A stretch of DNA of 9,361 nucleotides from HRBIN29 sp034431815. Lineage in GTDB: Bacteria > Chloroflexota > Dehalococcoidia > Tepidiformales > Tepidiformaceae. Location: positions 1 through 9,361 of the forward strand of contig DAOUCS010000138.1 of the NCBI GenBank assembly GCA_034431815.1. The letters are read 5' to 3'. Every line of letters starts with the position of its first letter. The first letter of the stretch is position 1. The position numbers were made by a program, and so were the translations under genes. Positions 1 through 6,430 of the stretch are shown here, piece by piece. A model generated the notes under the pieces. That model did not search any database and was not told where the DNA came from. It saw only the letters and a program-made list of their open reading frames with translations.

Positions 1-1438
1 CGAGGAAGCTGGCGACGATGCCCAGCATGGCCAATTCCCCGGAACGGGGGAGCTCGGCTGCTGACCAAGGCTGCGAGCCGAAGAACTCCGCGGTCCACAC
101 GATCGCCCGCAGGGGCAGGTAGGCAGCGAGCCCGACCATCTGGCCTGCGGGTTCCCAGGCCAACGCCGCCGTCGCGGAGGCTGCGGAGAGCGCGAATGCG
201 GGCACGAACAGCGGCTGGGCGATAACGTTCGCCGCCGGGCCGGCGAACGACACCGTGCCGAACGCGGCCCAGCTTATCGGCGCGGTGGCTGCGGTGGCGC
301 AGAGGGTGAGCGCGGTGATGTTCCGGAGGGGCCTCGGCACTGCCCACTCCAGGCGGAGCGCTTGGAGGCCGCGGGCGAGCAAAGCATCGGCCCATGGGTA
401 CCAGGCGATAAGCCCCGCCGTGGCAGCGCAGCTCAGCTGGAAGCCGGCGTCGTGCAGGAGCCGGGGCTGCGCGAGCGTCATGGCAACCGCTGCAACGCCC
501 AGAGCGGAAAGCCCGGCTTGGGGGCGGCCGATGGCCAAACCGGCAAGGAAGACCCCTGCCATGATCGTCGCCCGGATCACCGTGGGATCGCCGCCGGCGA
601 CCGCCGCGTAAGCAAGGGCCGCGGTGGCTGCCGGCGCGACGGCTCGCCGGCGGCCCACCAGCGGTACCAGCAGGGCGAACACGGCACCCGTTACCAGGGC
701 AACGTTCGACCCCGACACCGCGACAAGGTGGGCGAGGCCGCTCCGACGGAAGTGCTCCCGGAGCTCGCGCCCCATTCCTTCGTCGCGCCCGACGAGGATT
801 CCGGCCGCAAGCGACGCTTCCGGCTCAGGAAGCGCGGTCCCCAGCCCTGCTTCGATGGAGGCACGAGCATCGGCGGCCGCCATCGCCCAGGCCGCGCCCT
901 CGCGGCCTCCCAGACGCTCGATCCTCGGCCGAACCATCTCGCCTACGATCCCGCGATCGAGGAGGTACCGCCCGTAGTCGAACTCGGGGGTCGAGTGGGG
1001 GGCTCGCAGCTCGCCGGTAAGCCGCAGCTGCTCGCCGGGGGCGAACTCGGTGTACTGGCCGACGATAGTGAGCACCCGCCCCGTGATGGGCCGCTCCTCG
1101 GGGGCCAGGAGCCGCTCGGCGCGGATCGTGTAACGGCGGGTCGTCTCGCCATATCCGGGGTCGGGTTCCGCGATCCCTTCGATGGTGATCCGTTCACCGC
1201 GGTAGGCAAGCAGGTCCGGGGGAGCTTCGGCCTGCCAGGCGGCGACCCGGAGGCCTCCGATCATCGCCGCTGCTGCCGCGGCGAGGGCGAGCAGGGTACC
1301 CTTGCTGCCCCAACGAATGGCAGCCCAGGGCGTCCCGGCTGCGGCGGCCAGCGCTCCGCTCCACCAGGGAGCCGCGGCGTAGGCGGCGAGGCCCGCCCCC
1401 AGCAACCATCCCGCGGCGAGGAGGAGGAGGAGCGTCAC
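1..1438 (-). CDS. comEC: ComEC/Rec2 DNA-uptake channel protein, N-terminal part (runs off left edge)
   Basis: Inner-membrane channel that carries single-stranded DNA into the cytoplasm during natural transformation. 479 complete codons are present; family members are usually 700-800 residues, so the end of the competence domain and any C-terminal metallo-beta-lactamase-like domain lie outside the window. Residues 1-65 hold two hydrophobic segments, with a five-leucine run near the start. Residues 75-175 are the soluble DUF4131-like OB-type region, including the EFDYGRYL motif (152-159). The competence domain follows, with the hallmark HLVAVSGSNV (237-246, equivalent to HLxAISGxHV) and DPTVIRATIM (284-293), then several membrane segments rich in Ala, Leu and Gly. 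Start: GTG at 1438 is chosen because an in-frame TGA lies a short way upstream and a possible -10 (TACGCT) ends 8 nt before it. TTG at 1456 would add six residues. Neither has a good Shine-Dalgarno. Family assignment is firm; the start is uncertain. Confidence 0.93.
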   Translation of the reverse strand, partial: MTLLLLLAAGWLLGAGLAAYAAAPWWSGALAAAAGTPWAAIRWGSKGTLLALAAAAAAMIGGLRVAAWQAEAPPDLLAYRGERITIEGIAEPDPGYGETTRRYTIRAERLLAPEERPITGRVLTIVGQYTEFAPGEQLRLTGELRAPHSTPEFDYGRYLLDRGIVGEMVRPRIERLGGREGAAWAMAAADARASIEAGLGTALPEPEASLAAGILVGRDEGMGRELREHFRRSGLAHLVAVSGSNVALVTGAVFALLVPLVGRRRAVAPAATAALAYAAVAGGDPTVIRATIMAGVFLAGLAIGRPQAGLSALGVAAVAMTLAQPRLLHDAGFQLSCAATAGLIAWYPWADALLARGLQALRLEWAVPRPLRNITALTLCATAATAPISWAAFGTVSFAGPAANVIAQPLFVPAFALSAASATAALAWEPAGQMVGLAAYLPLRAIVWTAEFFGSQPWSAAELPRSGELAMLGIVASFL

Positions 1439-1446
1439 GACGGCGG

Positions 1447-1474
1447 AGCGTAGCAAACAGAAAAGTCGTTTGAC
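1447..1474 (-). promoter_or_regulatory. Possible weak comEC promoter
   Basis: Reading the minus strand, GTCAAA (1474-1469) is followed after 16 nt by TACGCT (1452-1447), which ends 8 nt before the GTG start at 1438. The match to consensus is poor. If real, it would give a nearly leaderless comEC mRNA, in line with the missing Shine-Dalgarno. Its -35 overlaps the -35 of the divergent thiolase promoter. Confidence 0.25.
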
Positions 1475-1498
1475 GGCTCCTCACGATCTCCGTATCGT
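1470..1498 (+). promoter_or_regulatory. Sigma-70-like promoter of the thiolase-DUF35 operon
   Basis: TTGACG (1470-1475, five of six consensus bases) and TATCGT (1493-1498, four of six) are separated by exactly 17 nt. The expected transcription start is about 1505, giving a 5' leader of roughly 43 nt before the ATG at 1548. The TTG of this -35 box can also be read as a start codon of a longer in-frame ORF, which argues against that longer start. Confidence 0.6.
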
Positions 1499-1504
1499 TC
1501 GCGG

Positions 1505-1524
1505 CGGACGCCGACCGGCGTCCG
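1505..1524. promoter_or_regulatory. Perfect 9-2-9 inverted repeat at the predicted +1, possible operator
   Basis: CGGACGCCG, then AC, then CGGCGTCCG is a perfect dyad. It begins at the predicted start of transcription and ends 11 nt before the ribosome-binding site. The position and symmetry fit a repressor operator such as a TetR-family site, but no regulator gene is adjacent. In RNA it could instead form an 8-bp hairpin with a GACC tetraloop in the leader. Confidence 0.5.
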
Positions 1525-1547
1525 ACTTCGATCCCAGGGGGACGAGT

Positions 1548-2744
1548 ATGGCCGTGCAGTCCCGCGATGCCGCCATTGTGGGCATCTATGAGTATCCGCG
1601 CCGCCGCGCGCCGGGCGTGTCGGTGCTGCAAATCAAGGCTGAATGCGCCGCCCGCGCACTCGAGGATGCGGGGCTCACATGGAAGGATGTCGATGGACTG
1701 TACGACGCCCAAGACGGGCCGGGAATGGCGGGGCTCTCCTTGGCCGAATACTTCGGCTTCAAGCCGAAGGTCATCGACACCACTACCGTCGGGGGATCCT
1801 CCTACGAATTTCACGCGTCTCACGCCCTGCGCGATATCCAGCGGGGCAAGGTGAAGGTCGCCCTCCTCACCTACGGCTCAACAGCTGCCAGCGATGCCCG
1901 CCGGATCGGAACCGGCGGTGGCATGGGGGGCTGGGGTGCCCCGAGCCCCCTTTCCAACATGACCGACCCCTGGGGCATGACGCTGATCTCGAACTACGCG
2001 ATGGTGGCTCACCGCCACATGTACCAGTACGGGACCACCTCGGAGCAGCTCGCGCGCATCGCCGTGGCTACCCGCGCGCACGCCATGCGCAACCCCGAGG
2101 CCGTCCAGGCGATGAAGGACCTCGAGTTCGAGAACATCCGCGAGATTACGGTGGAGGACGTCCTCAACTCTCGGATGATCGCCGACCCGCTTCACCTCCT
2201 CGACTGCTGCATGATTTCCGACGGCGGCGGGGCGGTCGTCATAGCGTCCCGCGACGTCGCCCGGGACACGCGACATAAACCGGTGTGGATTATTGGAGCG
2301 GGCGAGGCGACGAAGTACGTCGAAAACGACGGCGATATCACCGTGAGCGCGGCCGCGCAATCGGGCCCGGTCGCCTTCGGCGAAGCTGGCGTCCGCCCCG
2401 ACGAGATCGACGTAGCCATGATCTACGACTCGTTCACGATTACCGTGCTCGTCTGCTTGGAAGATCTTGGCTTTTGCAAGAAAGGCGAGGGTGGGCAGTT
2501 CGTTTCCGAGGATCGGCTCCACTTCCAAGCGAAGCTGAAGCCTGCCCTCAACACCGACGGTGGCGGGCTCTCCTCGAACCACCCGGGGATGCGGGGCATC
2601 TTCCTTCTCATCGAGGCGACCCGCCAGCTCCGGGGGCAGTCGACGTCGCAGGTGCCCGACGCAAAGCTCGCCGTGGCCCATGGCAACGGCGGCCAGCTCG
2701 GCGGCAACCACACTGCCGGCACCATCATCCTGGCGAGGGACTGA
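1548..2744 (+). CDS. Thiolase-superfamily (SCP2/Ltp-like) acyl-CoA protein without canonical catalytic cysteines
   Basis: 398-residue thiolase-fold protein. The opening (AAIVGIYEY, 8-16) and the first-domain pattern LLDCCMISDGGGAVV (217-231) are typical of the SCP-x/lipid-transfer thiolases. The C-terminal domain has MIYDSFT (291-297), EDLGF (305-309), NTDGGGLSSNHPG (335-347) and HGNGGQLGGNHTA (378-390). Where thiolases carry the nucleophilic Cys there is VGGSSYEF (81-88), and the final CxG motif is HGN. Relatives such as the steroid side-chain aldolase Ltp2 also lack these cysteines, work as retro-aldolases on acyl-CoA, and need a DUF35 partner; the next gene encodes one. Start: ATG 1548 has AGGGGG at 1536-1541, six bases upstream, whereas the longer TTG start at 1470 lies in the promoter. 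Substrate unknown. Fold confident; aldolase versus thiolase activity is inference. Confidence 0.9.
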   Translation: MAVQSRDAAIVGIYEYPRRRAPGVSVLQIKAECAARALEDAGLTWKDVDGLYDAQDGPGMAGLSLAEYFGFKPKVIDTTTVGGSSYEFHASHALRDIQRGKVKVALLTYGSTAASDARRIGTGGGMGGWGAPSPLSNMTDPWGMTLISNYAMVAHRHMYQYGTTSEQLARIAVATRAHAMRNPEAVQAMKDLEFENIREITVEDVLNSRMIADPLHLLDCCMISDGGGAVVIASRDVARDTRHKPVWIIGAGEATKYVENDGDITVSAAAQSGPVAFGEAGVRPDEIDVAMIYDSFTITVLVCLEDLGFCKKGEGGQFVSEDRLHFQAKLKPALNTDGGGLSSNHPGMRGIFLLIEATRQLRGQSTSQVPDAKLAVAHGNGGQLGGNHTAGTIILARD

Positions 2745-2746
2745 CG

Positions 2747-3160
2747 ATGCCTGCACCGAGGCCACAACCGCGATTCCCCGAACCCGACACGCAGCCGTTC
2801 TGGGAGGCCACGAAGGAGCACCGCCTCACCTACCAGACGTGCCGCGCCTGTTCGAAGGTCGTGTTCTACCCCCGGGCGCACTGTCCGCACTGCGGCAGCC
2901 GCGACCTTGAGTGGCACGACTCCAAGGGCTTCGGGACGGTCTACACCTACAGCGTCGTGCGATTGAACCGGCATCCGGCCTTCGCCGACCTCGGGCCGTA
3001 TGCGGTGGCCTATGTCGACCTCGACGAAGGCTTCCGCATGCTCACGAACATCGTCGGCGTCGCCGACCCCGTGAAGGATGTCCGGATCGGCATGCGCGTG
3101 AAGGTGCGCTGGGAAGACCAGGAGAGCGGCATCTCGCTGCCCATGTTCGAGCCGGCCTGA
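2747..3160 (+). CDS. DUF35 protein: rubredoxin-like zinc ribbon plus OB-fold, partner of the thiolase
   Basis: 137 residues. An N-terminal helix (about 10-28, QPFWEATKEHRL) precedes a zinc ribbon with four cysteines at 32, 35, 46 and 49 (CRAC, ten residues, CPHC). The OB-fold then runs from about 62 to 135 (GTVYTYSVV, PYAVAYVDLDEG, GMRVKVRW). In this family (Ltp2-ChsH2, BbsA-BbsB and archaeal acetoacetyl-CoA thiolase/HMG-CoA synthase complexes) the DUF35 protein binds the thiolase-fold subunit, completes the acyl-CoA site or channels substrate, and is needed for activity. The ATG lies two bases after the thiolase stop, with an AGGGA site inside the end of the upstream gene, so the two are translationally coupled, as expected for an obligate complex. 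All zinc ligands are present. Family assignment is firm; the substrate cannot be told from sequence. Confidence 0.92.
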   Translation: MPAPRPQPRFPEPDTQPFWEATKEHRLTYQTCRACSKVVFYPRAHCPHCGSRDLEWHDSKGFGTVYTYSVVRLNRHPAFADLGPYAVAYVDLDEGFRMLTNIVGVADPVKDVRIGMRVKVRWEDQESGISLPMFEPA

Positions 3161-3190
3161 GGCGCTCAGCGCTTCTCGCTCAGGCGCTGA
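3159..3190. terminator. Possible shared hairpin between convergent genes
   Basis: TCAGCGC (3166-3172) can pair with GCGCTGA (3184-3190) across an 11-nt loop, in the 19-bp gap between the DUF35 gene and the response regulator and slightly into the latter. Related copies of GGCGCT occur on both sides. No T-run follows on either strand, so this is at best a weak or Rho-assisted terminator. Confidence 0.25.
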
Positions 3191-3851
3191 AGCGGTACCC
3201 CTTGCCCCGGATGGTCTGGATGCAGTCGGGTGTCCCGGCGGCCCGAAGCTTCCGGCGGAGGTTGCTCACGTGGGCGCGCACGAGCGTGCTCGCTCCCGTC
3301 GCATCCCGAAACTGCCAGACGTCCACCAGCAGCTCGCGCGGGTGGAGCACCTGGCCCTCGTGCTGCATGAGGTAGGCGAGGAGGTTCGCTTCCAGGTTCG
3401 TCAGATGCACTGCTCCCCGGGGACCCCGGACGGTATTGGTACGGAGGTCCAGGTCGATGCCGTGCCGGTCGGGCCGCGGGCTGCCAGCGCCGAGCTGTTC
3501 GCGGAGCGCTTCCCCGAGTGCTTCCAATGGGAACGGCTTCTTAATAATCGGCCCCTCGATGCGCAGGCTCGGCCGGCGCGCCCCTTTCCGGAGCAGGTAC
3601 ACGACAACGGGACGCGGGCCGTCGCGGTGGGCGGCAAGCCAATGGCTGAACACGGCGAAGCTTGCTCCCGTTTCCCCGCGCGGGACGCCCTGGATATCCA
3701 CCACGAGCGCATCGGCGCCCAGCCCGGGTAGCGTCTCCATCGCCTCGTCGTAGTTGGCGCCGGCGCGGGTGTCGTACCCCCGCCCGCGGAGATACTCAGC
3801 AACCGTGCTGCGCAGCCGAGGCTCACGCGAGACAACGTAAACCAGTGCCAT
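3180..3851 (-). CDS. OmpR/PhoB-type winged-helix response regulator with degenerate receiver
   Basis: 223-residue DNA-binding response regulator. The receiver (1-118) keeps the phospho-acceptor position D52 (ALVVDIQG) and the conserved lysine before proline (IIKKPFP, 102-108). However, the acidic pair that normally binds magnesium near residues 8-10 reads VVSREP (6-11), and no clear Thr/Ser follows the fourth strand (PVVVYLLRKG). The C-terminal half is a standard winged helix: LTNLEANLLAYLMQHEG, then the recognition region STLVRAHVSNLRRKLR, and the closing wing IRGKGYRFSA. No histidine kinase is present nearby, so it is an orphan here. Start: ATG 3851 is preferred (GAGG 11 nt upstream; it gives the normal family N-terminus). 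An ATG at 3890 would add 13 residues and falls in the predicted -10 region. Its targets are unknown. Confidence 0.88.
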   Translation of the reverse strand: MALVYVVSREPRLRSTVAEYLRGRGYDTRAGANYDEAMETLPGLGADALVVDIQGVPRGETGASFAVFSHWLAAHRDGPRPVVVYLLRKGARRPSLRIEGPIIKKPFPLEALGEALREQLGAGSPRPDRHGIDLDLRTNTVRGPRGAVHLTNLEANLLAYLMQHEGQVLHPRELLVDVWQFRDATGASTLVRAHVSNLRRKLRAAGTPDCIQTIRGKGYRFSA

Positions 3852-3888
3852 GCTGTTGGACGCCTCGTGAGAGCTCGGGCGATGCCGC

Positions 3889-3918
3889 ATCTTCCCCGCG
3901 CTCTGGGGTTGGTGTCAA
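3889..3918 (-). promoter_or_regulatory. Candidate promoter of the response regulator
   Basis: On the minus strand, a perfect TTGACA (3918-3913) is followed at 18 nt by GAAGAT (3894-3889), a weak -10. Transcription would start near 3882, leaving about 30 nt of leader before the ATG at 3851. The perfect -35 in an otherwise GC-rich 136-base gap is the main support; activity may need an activator. Confidence 0.4.
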
Positions 3919-3987
3919 GGAACTGCCCGCCGACATGGAACATAAGAAGCGTAAAGGTTTCGCTGCCCCCGTCCCCGGCGAATGTCC

Positions 3988-4743
3988 TCAATCCGGCAGC
4001 AGCTCGTACGTAATCTGTTCGATTTGCGCTTTTACGACTTGGTGAGGTGCGCTCGCGTTCACCCAGACGCGGTTCGTGATGCTCGATCGAACGAGCACCT
4101 CCCACGCGTCGAACTCCCCTGCCGGCACGCGGACGCGGGTCTTACGCAAGACCGTCACCTCGGCGACGACGATCTGGGCGGTGCCCACGCTCACGTTGTG
4201 GTAGGCGCCCTTCCAGCCTTCCTCTAGCGGTATCCCGCGCACGAGCCACAGCATCGACTCGTCGTCGTACCAGCCGGGGTCTGGGCTCGCTTCGTCCGGC
4301 TTCGGCAGCTTCCTGGTGGCTGTTCGAAGCTCACCGTCGAGGTCGAGCGTGAGCGTCACCTCCTCGAGTCCGTAGGTGGCCGTGCGTACGGCGGTGCGGT
4401 TCCGGCGCGGATCGTAGTTCACGCGGCTCGAGGTGAAGGGCTGCAGGGTCGCGGAATCGACGACGGCCGTGCCGTCGTCGCGGAAGCCCTCTTCGTCGTA
4501 GCAGAGGCGTTCGAGCTTCGTCTTTCCCGGCTCCGCTTCGGGAAGCGTCCTGAGCTCGCAATGCCCGTACAGGTGCTCGCGCTGGACAAGCTGGTACCGG
4601 TACGTCTCCGGGCCAGTCCACGGAGGAGCCTGGAAGATCTTGCTGGTCGGGGTCGTCCCCCCTCCGCAGGCTGCGACGAGGATGAGCGCCAGGCTCCCCG
4701 TTAGGCTCCCCACGGGGAGCCGCCATTTGCGATCTGCTGCCAT
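3988..4743 (-). CDS. Secreted lipoprotein of unknown function
   Basis: 251 residues. The N-terminus is a clear lipoprotein signal: basic start (DRKWR), hydrophobic core GSLTGSLALILV, and lipobox VAAC with the lipidated cysteine at 26, followed by GGGTTPT. The mature part looks like an all-beta domain with repeated amphipathic strands (YRYQLVQREHLYGHCE, ATYGLEEVTLTLDLDGE, RVRVPAGEFDAWEVLVRSS, RVWVNASAPHQVVKAQI). The VPAGEFDAWEV and final strand pattern loosely recall DUF3108-type periplasmic proteins; I did not confirm this. It would be anchored at the outer face of the cytoplasmic membrane. Start: ATG 4743, with GAGGAAC at 4753-4747 overlapping the ltaE stop codon. The open frame continues upstream to 5541, but only inside ltaE in another frame. 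It is last in an operon with ltaE, 8 nt behind it. No function can be assigned. Confidence 0.85.
   Translation of the reverse strand: MAADRKWRLPVGSLTGSLALILVAACGGGTTPTSKIFQAPPWTGPETYRYQLVQREHLYGHCELRTLPEAEPGKTKLERLCYDEEGFRDDGTAVVDSATLQPFTSSRVNYDPRRNRTAVRTATYGLEEVTLTLDLDGELRTATRKLPKPDEASPDPGWYDDESMLWLVRGIPLEEGWKGAYHNVSVGTAQIVVAEVTVLRKTRVRVPAGEFDAWEVLVRSSITNRVWVNASAPHQVVKAQIEQITYELLPD
4691..4721. repeat. 12-nt tandem repeat plus 8-2-8 palindrome in the lipoprotein signal-peptide codons
   Basis: AGGCTCCCC occurs at 4691-4699 and 4703-4711 (period 12, four codons). The second copy also forms a perfect palindrome GGCTCCCC-AC-GGGGAGCC (4704-4721). In the protein this encodes the doubled GSL of GSLTGSLA. 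In the mRNA it gives a strong hairpin starting about 22 nt after the ATG, and either repeat copy can pair with the same GGGGAGCC arm. Confidence 0.75.
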
Positions 4744-4751
4744 GCTGTTCC

Positions 4752-5798
4752 TCACGTGGTCGATACGGAGTGAATCGCCCGGCCGATGCGCCGCAGCGCC
4801 TCGTCGATGTCCGCGGCGGTCACATCGAGATGCGTTACCATGCGCAATCGCCCTGGCCCGAAAGGCACCGCCAGCACGCCCTCCTCGGCGAAAGCGCGCA
4901 GCCACCCTTCCACGGTGCCTCGGCGCACCTCGGCGACGACGATGTTCGTTTCCGGCTCGTTGGGGGCGAAGACCTCGAATTGACGCAATCCTTCGGCGAG
5001 GCGCTTGGCGTTCTCGTGGTCTTCTGCCAGCCGCCCGACGTGATGTTCGAGAGCGTAGATGGCGGCCGCGGCGAGAACTCCCGCCTGGCGCATCCCGCCG
5101 CCGAGCATTTTCCGAAATCGGCGTGCCCGCTCGATGAAGTCGCGCTCCCCGCACAAGATCGACCCGACCGGCGCTCCGAGCCCCTTCGAGAAGCAGAACA
5201 TCACCGAGTCGGCATGGCGGGCCAGCCGCTCCGCTGGCACGCCGAGCGCTACGGAGGCGTTGAAGATCCGCGCGCCGTCGAGGTGGACGCGCAGGCCCGC
5301 CTCTCGTGCGGCGGCGCAAAGGGCGTCCATGGTCTCGACGCGGAGCGCGGCCCCGCCGCAGCGGTTGTGCGTGTTTTCGAGGCAGAGCAGCGTCACCCTC
5401 GGCGAGTGGATAGTCGGCGGCCGGACGGCGGCTCGAACCTCCTCGGGCGCAATGGAGCCGTCTTCGCGATTGGGGACCGGGTGGGCCAGAAGGCCTCCGA
5501 TGCGCGCCATCCCGCCCGCCTCGTAGAGGTAGATGTGGCACTCGCTGCCCAGCAGCACCTCGTCGCCCGGCTGCGTGTGTGCCAGGAGTGCACAGAGGTT
5601 TGCCATCGTGCCGCTGGGGACGAACATCGCCGCTTCCTTCCCCATCCGCTCGGCGGCCATCGCCTCGAGCCGGTTCACCGTCGGGTCGTCGCCGAAGACG
5701 TCGTCGCCGACGTCAGCGGCGGCCATCGCCGCGCGCATGCCCGGCGTCGGTTTGGTCACGGTGTCGCTCCGCAAGTCGATGATCCGGTCGGCCGTCAT
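4752..5798 (-). CDS. ltaE: Low-specificity L-threonine aldolase
   Basis: 348-residue PLP-dependent fold-type I enzyme that cleaves L-threonine or L-allo-threonine to glycine and acetaldehyde in the cytoplasm. Diagnostic motifs: DLRSDTVTKPT at the N-terminus (8-18), VGDDVFGDDPTVNRLE (30-45), PSGTMAN (61-67), H88 in the cofactor-stacking motif SECHIY (85-90), ENTHN (141-145), HLDGAR (172-177) with the PLP-nitrogen aspartate D174, and the Schiff-base lysine K205 in CFSKGLGAPVGS. RLRMVTHLDV (317-326) carries the substrate carboxylate-binding arginine. The length matches the family and nothing is missing. Start: ATG 5798 overlaps the upstream stop as ATGA, with GAGGAG just upstream, so translation is coupled to the hypothetical gene before it. 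The lipoprotein gene follows after 8 nt. It may be annotated more loosely as a beta-eliminating lyase, but the motifs favour threonine aldolase. Confidence 0.95.
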   Translation of the reverse strand: MTADRIIDLRSDTVTKPTPGMRAAMAAADVGDDVFGDDPTVNRLEAMAAERMGKEAAMFVPSGTMANLCALLAHTQPGDEVLLGSECHIYLYEAGGMARIGGLLAHPVPNREDGSIAPEEVRAAVRPPTIHSPRVTLLCLENTHNRCGGAALRVETMDALCAAAREAGLRVHLDGARIFNASVALGVPAERLARHADSVMFCFSKGLGAPVGSILCGERDFIERARRFRKMLGGGMRQAGVLAAAAIYALEHHVGRLAEDHENAKRLAEGLRQFEVFAPNEPETNIVVAEVRRGTVEGWLRAFAEEGVLAVPFGPGRLRMVTHLDVTAADIDEALRRIGRAIHSVSTT

Positions 5799-6238
5799 TG
5801 CTCCTCGCGGGCCCAAAGGGTTTGATAGTGAGCCGCCCCGCGAATGGCCGCGATGACTTCGCGGCGCTCCTCGGCCAGCAGTTCCTGCATCGCCTTTCCG
5901 CACGCCTCGACGGCTTCGGGCCCGCCGATTGAGCCGATGCGGTCGACGATGTGCTGCCACACGCCGCTGGCCAACAGCGTGCCGATGGTTCGCGGCCACT
6001 GGAAGGACATCACCCGCTCGGGCATGGGGAACTGAGGGCGCAAACGCCGGATCGACCGAAACCGTTCCTCGATGGACTCCGCTCGGGGCACCACCGCCAC
6101 CAGGGGCCCCGCCGCCGCGTTCGACCGGAAGTCGACGAGAAGCCGCTTCTGGATGAGGTGGAACCGCACCACCAGCACCTCGGCGGCATCGATGACGCGG
6201 AAGACCTCTTCTCGGTCGATGCCGTACTCGTCGCTCAT
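5795..6238 (-). CDS. Conserved-looking hypothetical protein, first gene of the ltaE operon
   Basis: I do not recognise this family. 147 residues, soluble, no signal peptide or membrane segment. The first 50 residues look alpha-beta (EVFRVIDAAEVLVVRFHLIQ, then RLLVDFRS). The middle has a charged stretch ESIEERFRSIRRLRPQFPMPE (54-74), followed by FQWPRTIGTLLASGVWQHIVDRI (79-101), and the C-terminus is helical (EAVEACGKAMQELLAEERREVIAAIRG). The motif-like pieces RPQFPMPE and WPRTIG suggest a conserved domain rather than a random ORF. Start: ATG 6238 with AGGACG seven bases upstream; GTG at 6286 would lie within the predicted promoter. Its stop overlaps the ltaE start by four bases, so a role connected with ltaE or the lipoprotein is possible but is inference only. 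Confidence 0.8.
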   Translation of the reverse strand: MSDEYGIDREEVFRVIDAAEVLVVRFHLIQKRLLVDFRSNAAAGPLVAVVPRAESIEERFRSIRRLRPQFPMPERVMSFQWPRTIGTLLASGVWQHIVDRIGSIGGPEAVEACGKAMQELLAEERREVIAAIRGAAHYQTLWAREEQ

Positions 6239-6274
6239 GGGCGGGCGTCCTGCGGGTAGCTGGCGGCTTCTCGC

Positions 6275-6303
6275 ATGGTAGGACACCCCCTCCGGGCCGG
6301 CAA
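6275..6303 (-). promoter_or_regulatory. Promoter of the hypothetical-ltaE-lipoprotein operon
   Basis: On the minus strand, TTGCCG (6303-6298) and TACCAT (6280-6275) are spaced by exactly 17 nt. Transcription would start near 6268, giving a 30-nt leader that contains the AGGACG ribosome-binding site for ATG 6238. The -35 lies in the hairpin that follows tRNA-Pro, so the operon could also receive read-through from the tRNA promoter. Confidence 0.5.
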
Positions 6304-6313
6304 AAGAGCCGGC
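6296..6313 (-). other. Hairpin immediately 3' of tRNA-Pro
   Basis: GCCGGC, a six-base TCTTTT loop, then GCCGGC, starting two bases after the encoded CCA of the tRNA. It may stabilise the tRNA trailer or act as a weak terminator. The T residues are in the loop rather than after the stem, so it is not a classical intrinsic terminator. Confidence 0.4.
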
Positions 6314-6315
6314 GC

Positions 6316-6392
6316 TGGTCGGGGTGCCCGGATTCGAACCGGGGACCCCACGGCCCCAAACCGTGTGCTCTACCAGGCTGAGCTACACCCCG
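6316..6392 (-). tRNA. tRNA-Pro, anticodon UGG
   Basis: Complete cloverleaf on the minus strand. Acceptor CGGGGTG pairs with CACCCCG, the D arm is GCTC/GAGC, and the anticodon stem CACGG/CCGTG encloses the loop TTTGGGG, giving anticodon TGG with G37. A five-base variable loop is followed by the T arm CCCGG-TTCGAAT-CCGGG, discriminator A73 and an encoded CCA. The first pair is C1-G72, usual for bacterial tRNA-Pro. Length is 77 bases with CCA. It reads most CCN proline codons by wobble. A spurious reading frame runs straight through it and should not be annotated. Confidence 0.97.
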
Positions 6393-6401
6393 ACGCCAAC
6401 G

Positions 6402-6430
6402 AGGGTACTCCATCCCGCCTTCGCGGACAC
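6402..6430 (-). promoter_or_regulatory. Candidate tRNA-Pro promoter
   Basis: On the minus strand, GTGTCC (6430-6425) and TACCCT (6407-6402) are 17 nt apart; each matches three of six consensus bases. The start would fall near 6395, just before the mature 5' end at 6392. The -35 shares its bases with the divergent hydrolase promoter's -35. Confidence 0.4.

Noticed and set aside
362..1453. 363-codon plus-strand frame
   Set aside because: Antisense shadow of comEC with arginine- and glycine-rich low-complexity translation and no recognisable domain.
1751..1769. Perfect 9-1-9 palindrome CTTCGGCTT-C-AAGCCGAAG inside the thiolase gene
   Set aside because: It encodes FGFKPK with common codons, lies well inside the coding sequence and has no partner site nearby. 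Most likely a codon coincidence.
3835..4753. Shared 12-mer AACAGCATGGCA at the starts of the response regulator and lipoprotein genes
   Set aside because: Only two copies, both spanning an ATG followed by an Ala codon; too short to argue for a common control element.
4752..6413. 553-codon frame starting upstream of tRNA-Pro and ending with threonine aldolase
   Set aside because: Its first part translates the tRNA and then the hypothetical gene in the wrong frame. The real enzyme begins at 5798 with the conserved DLRSDTVTKPT motif close behind.
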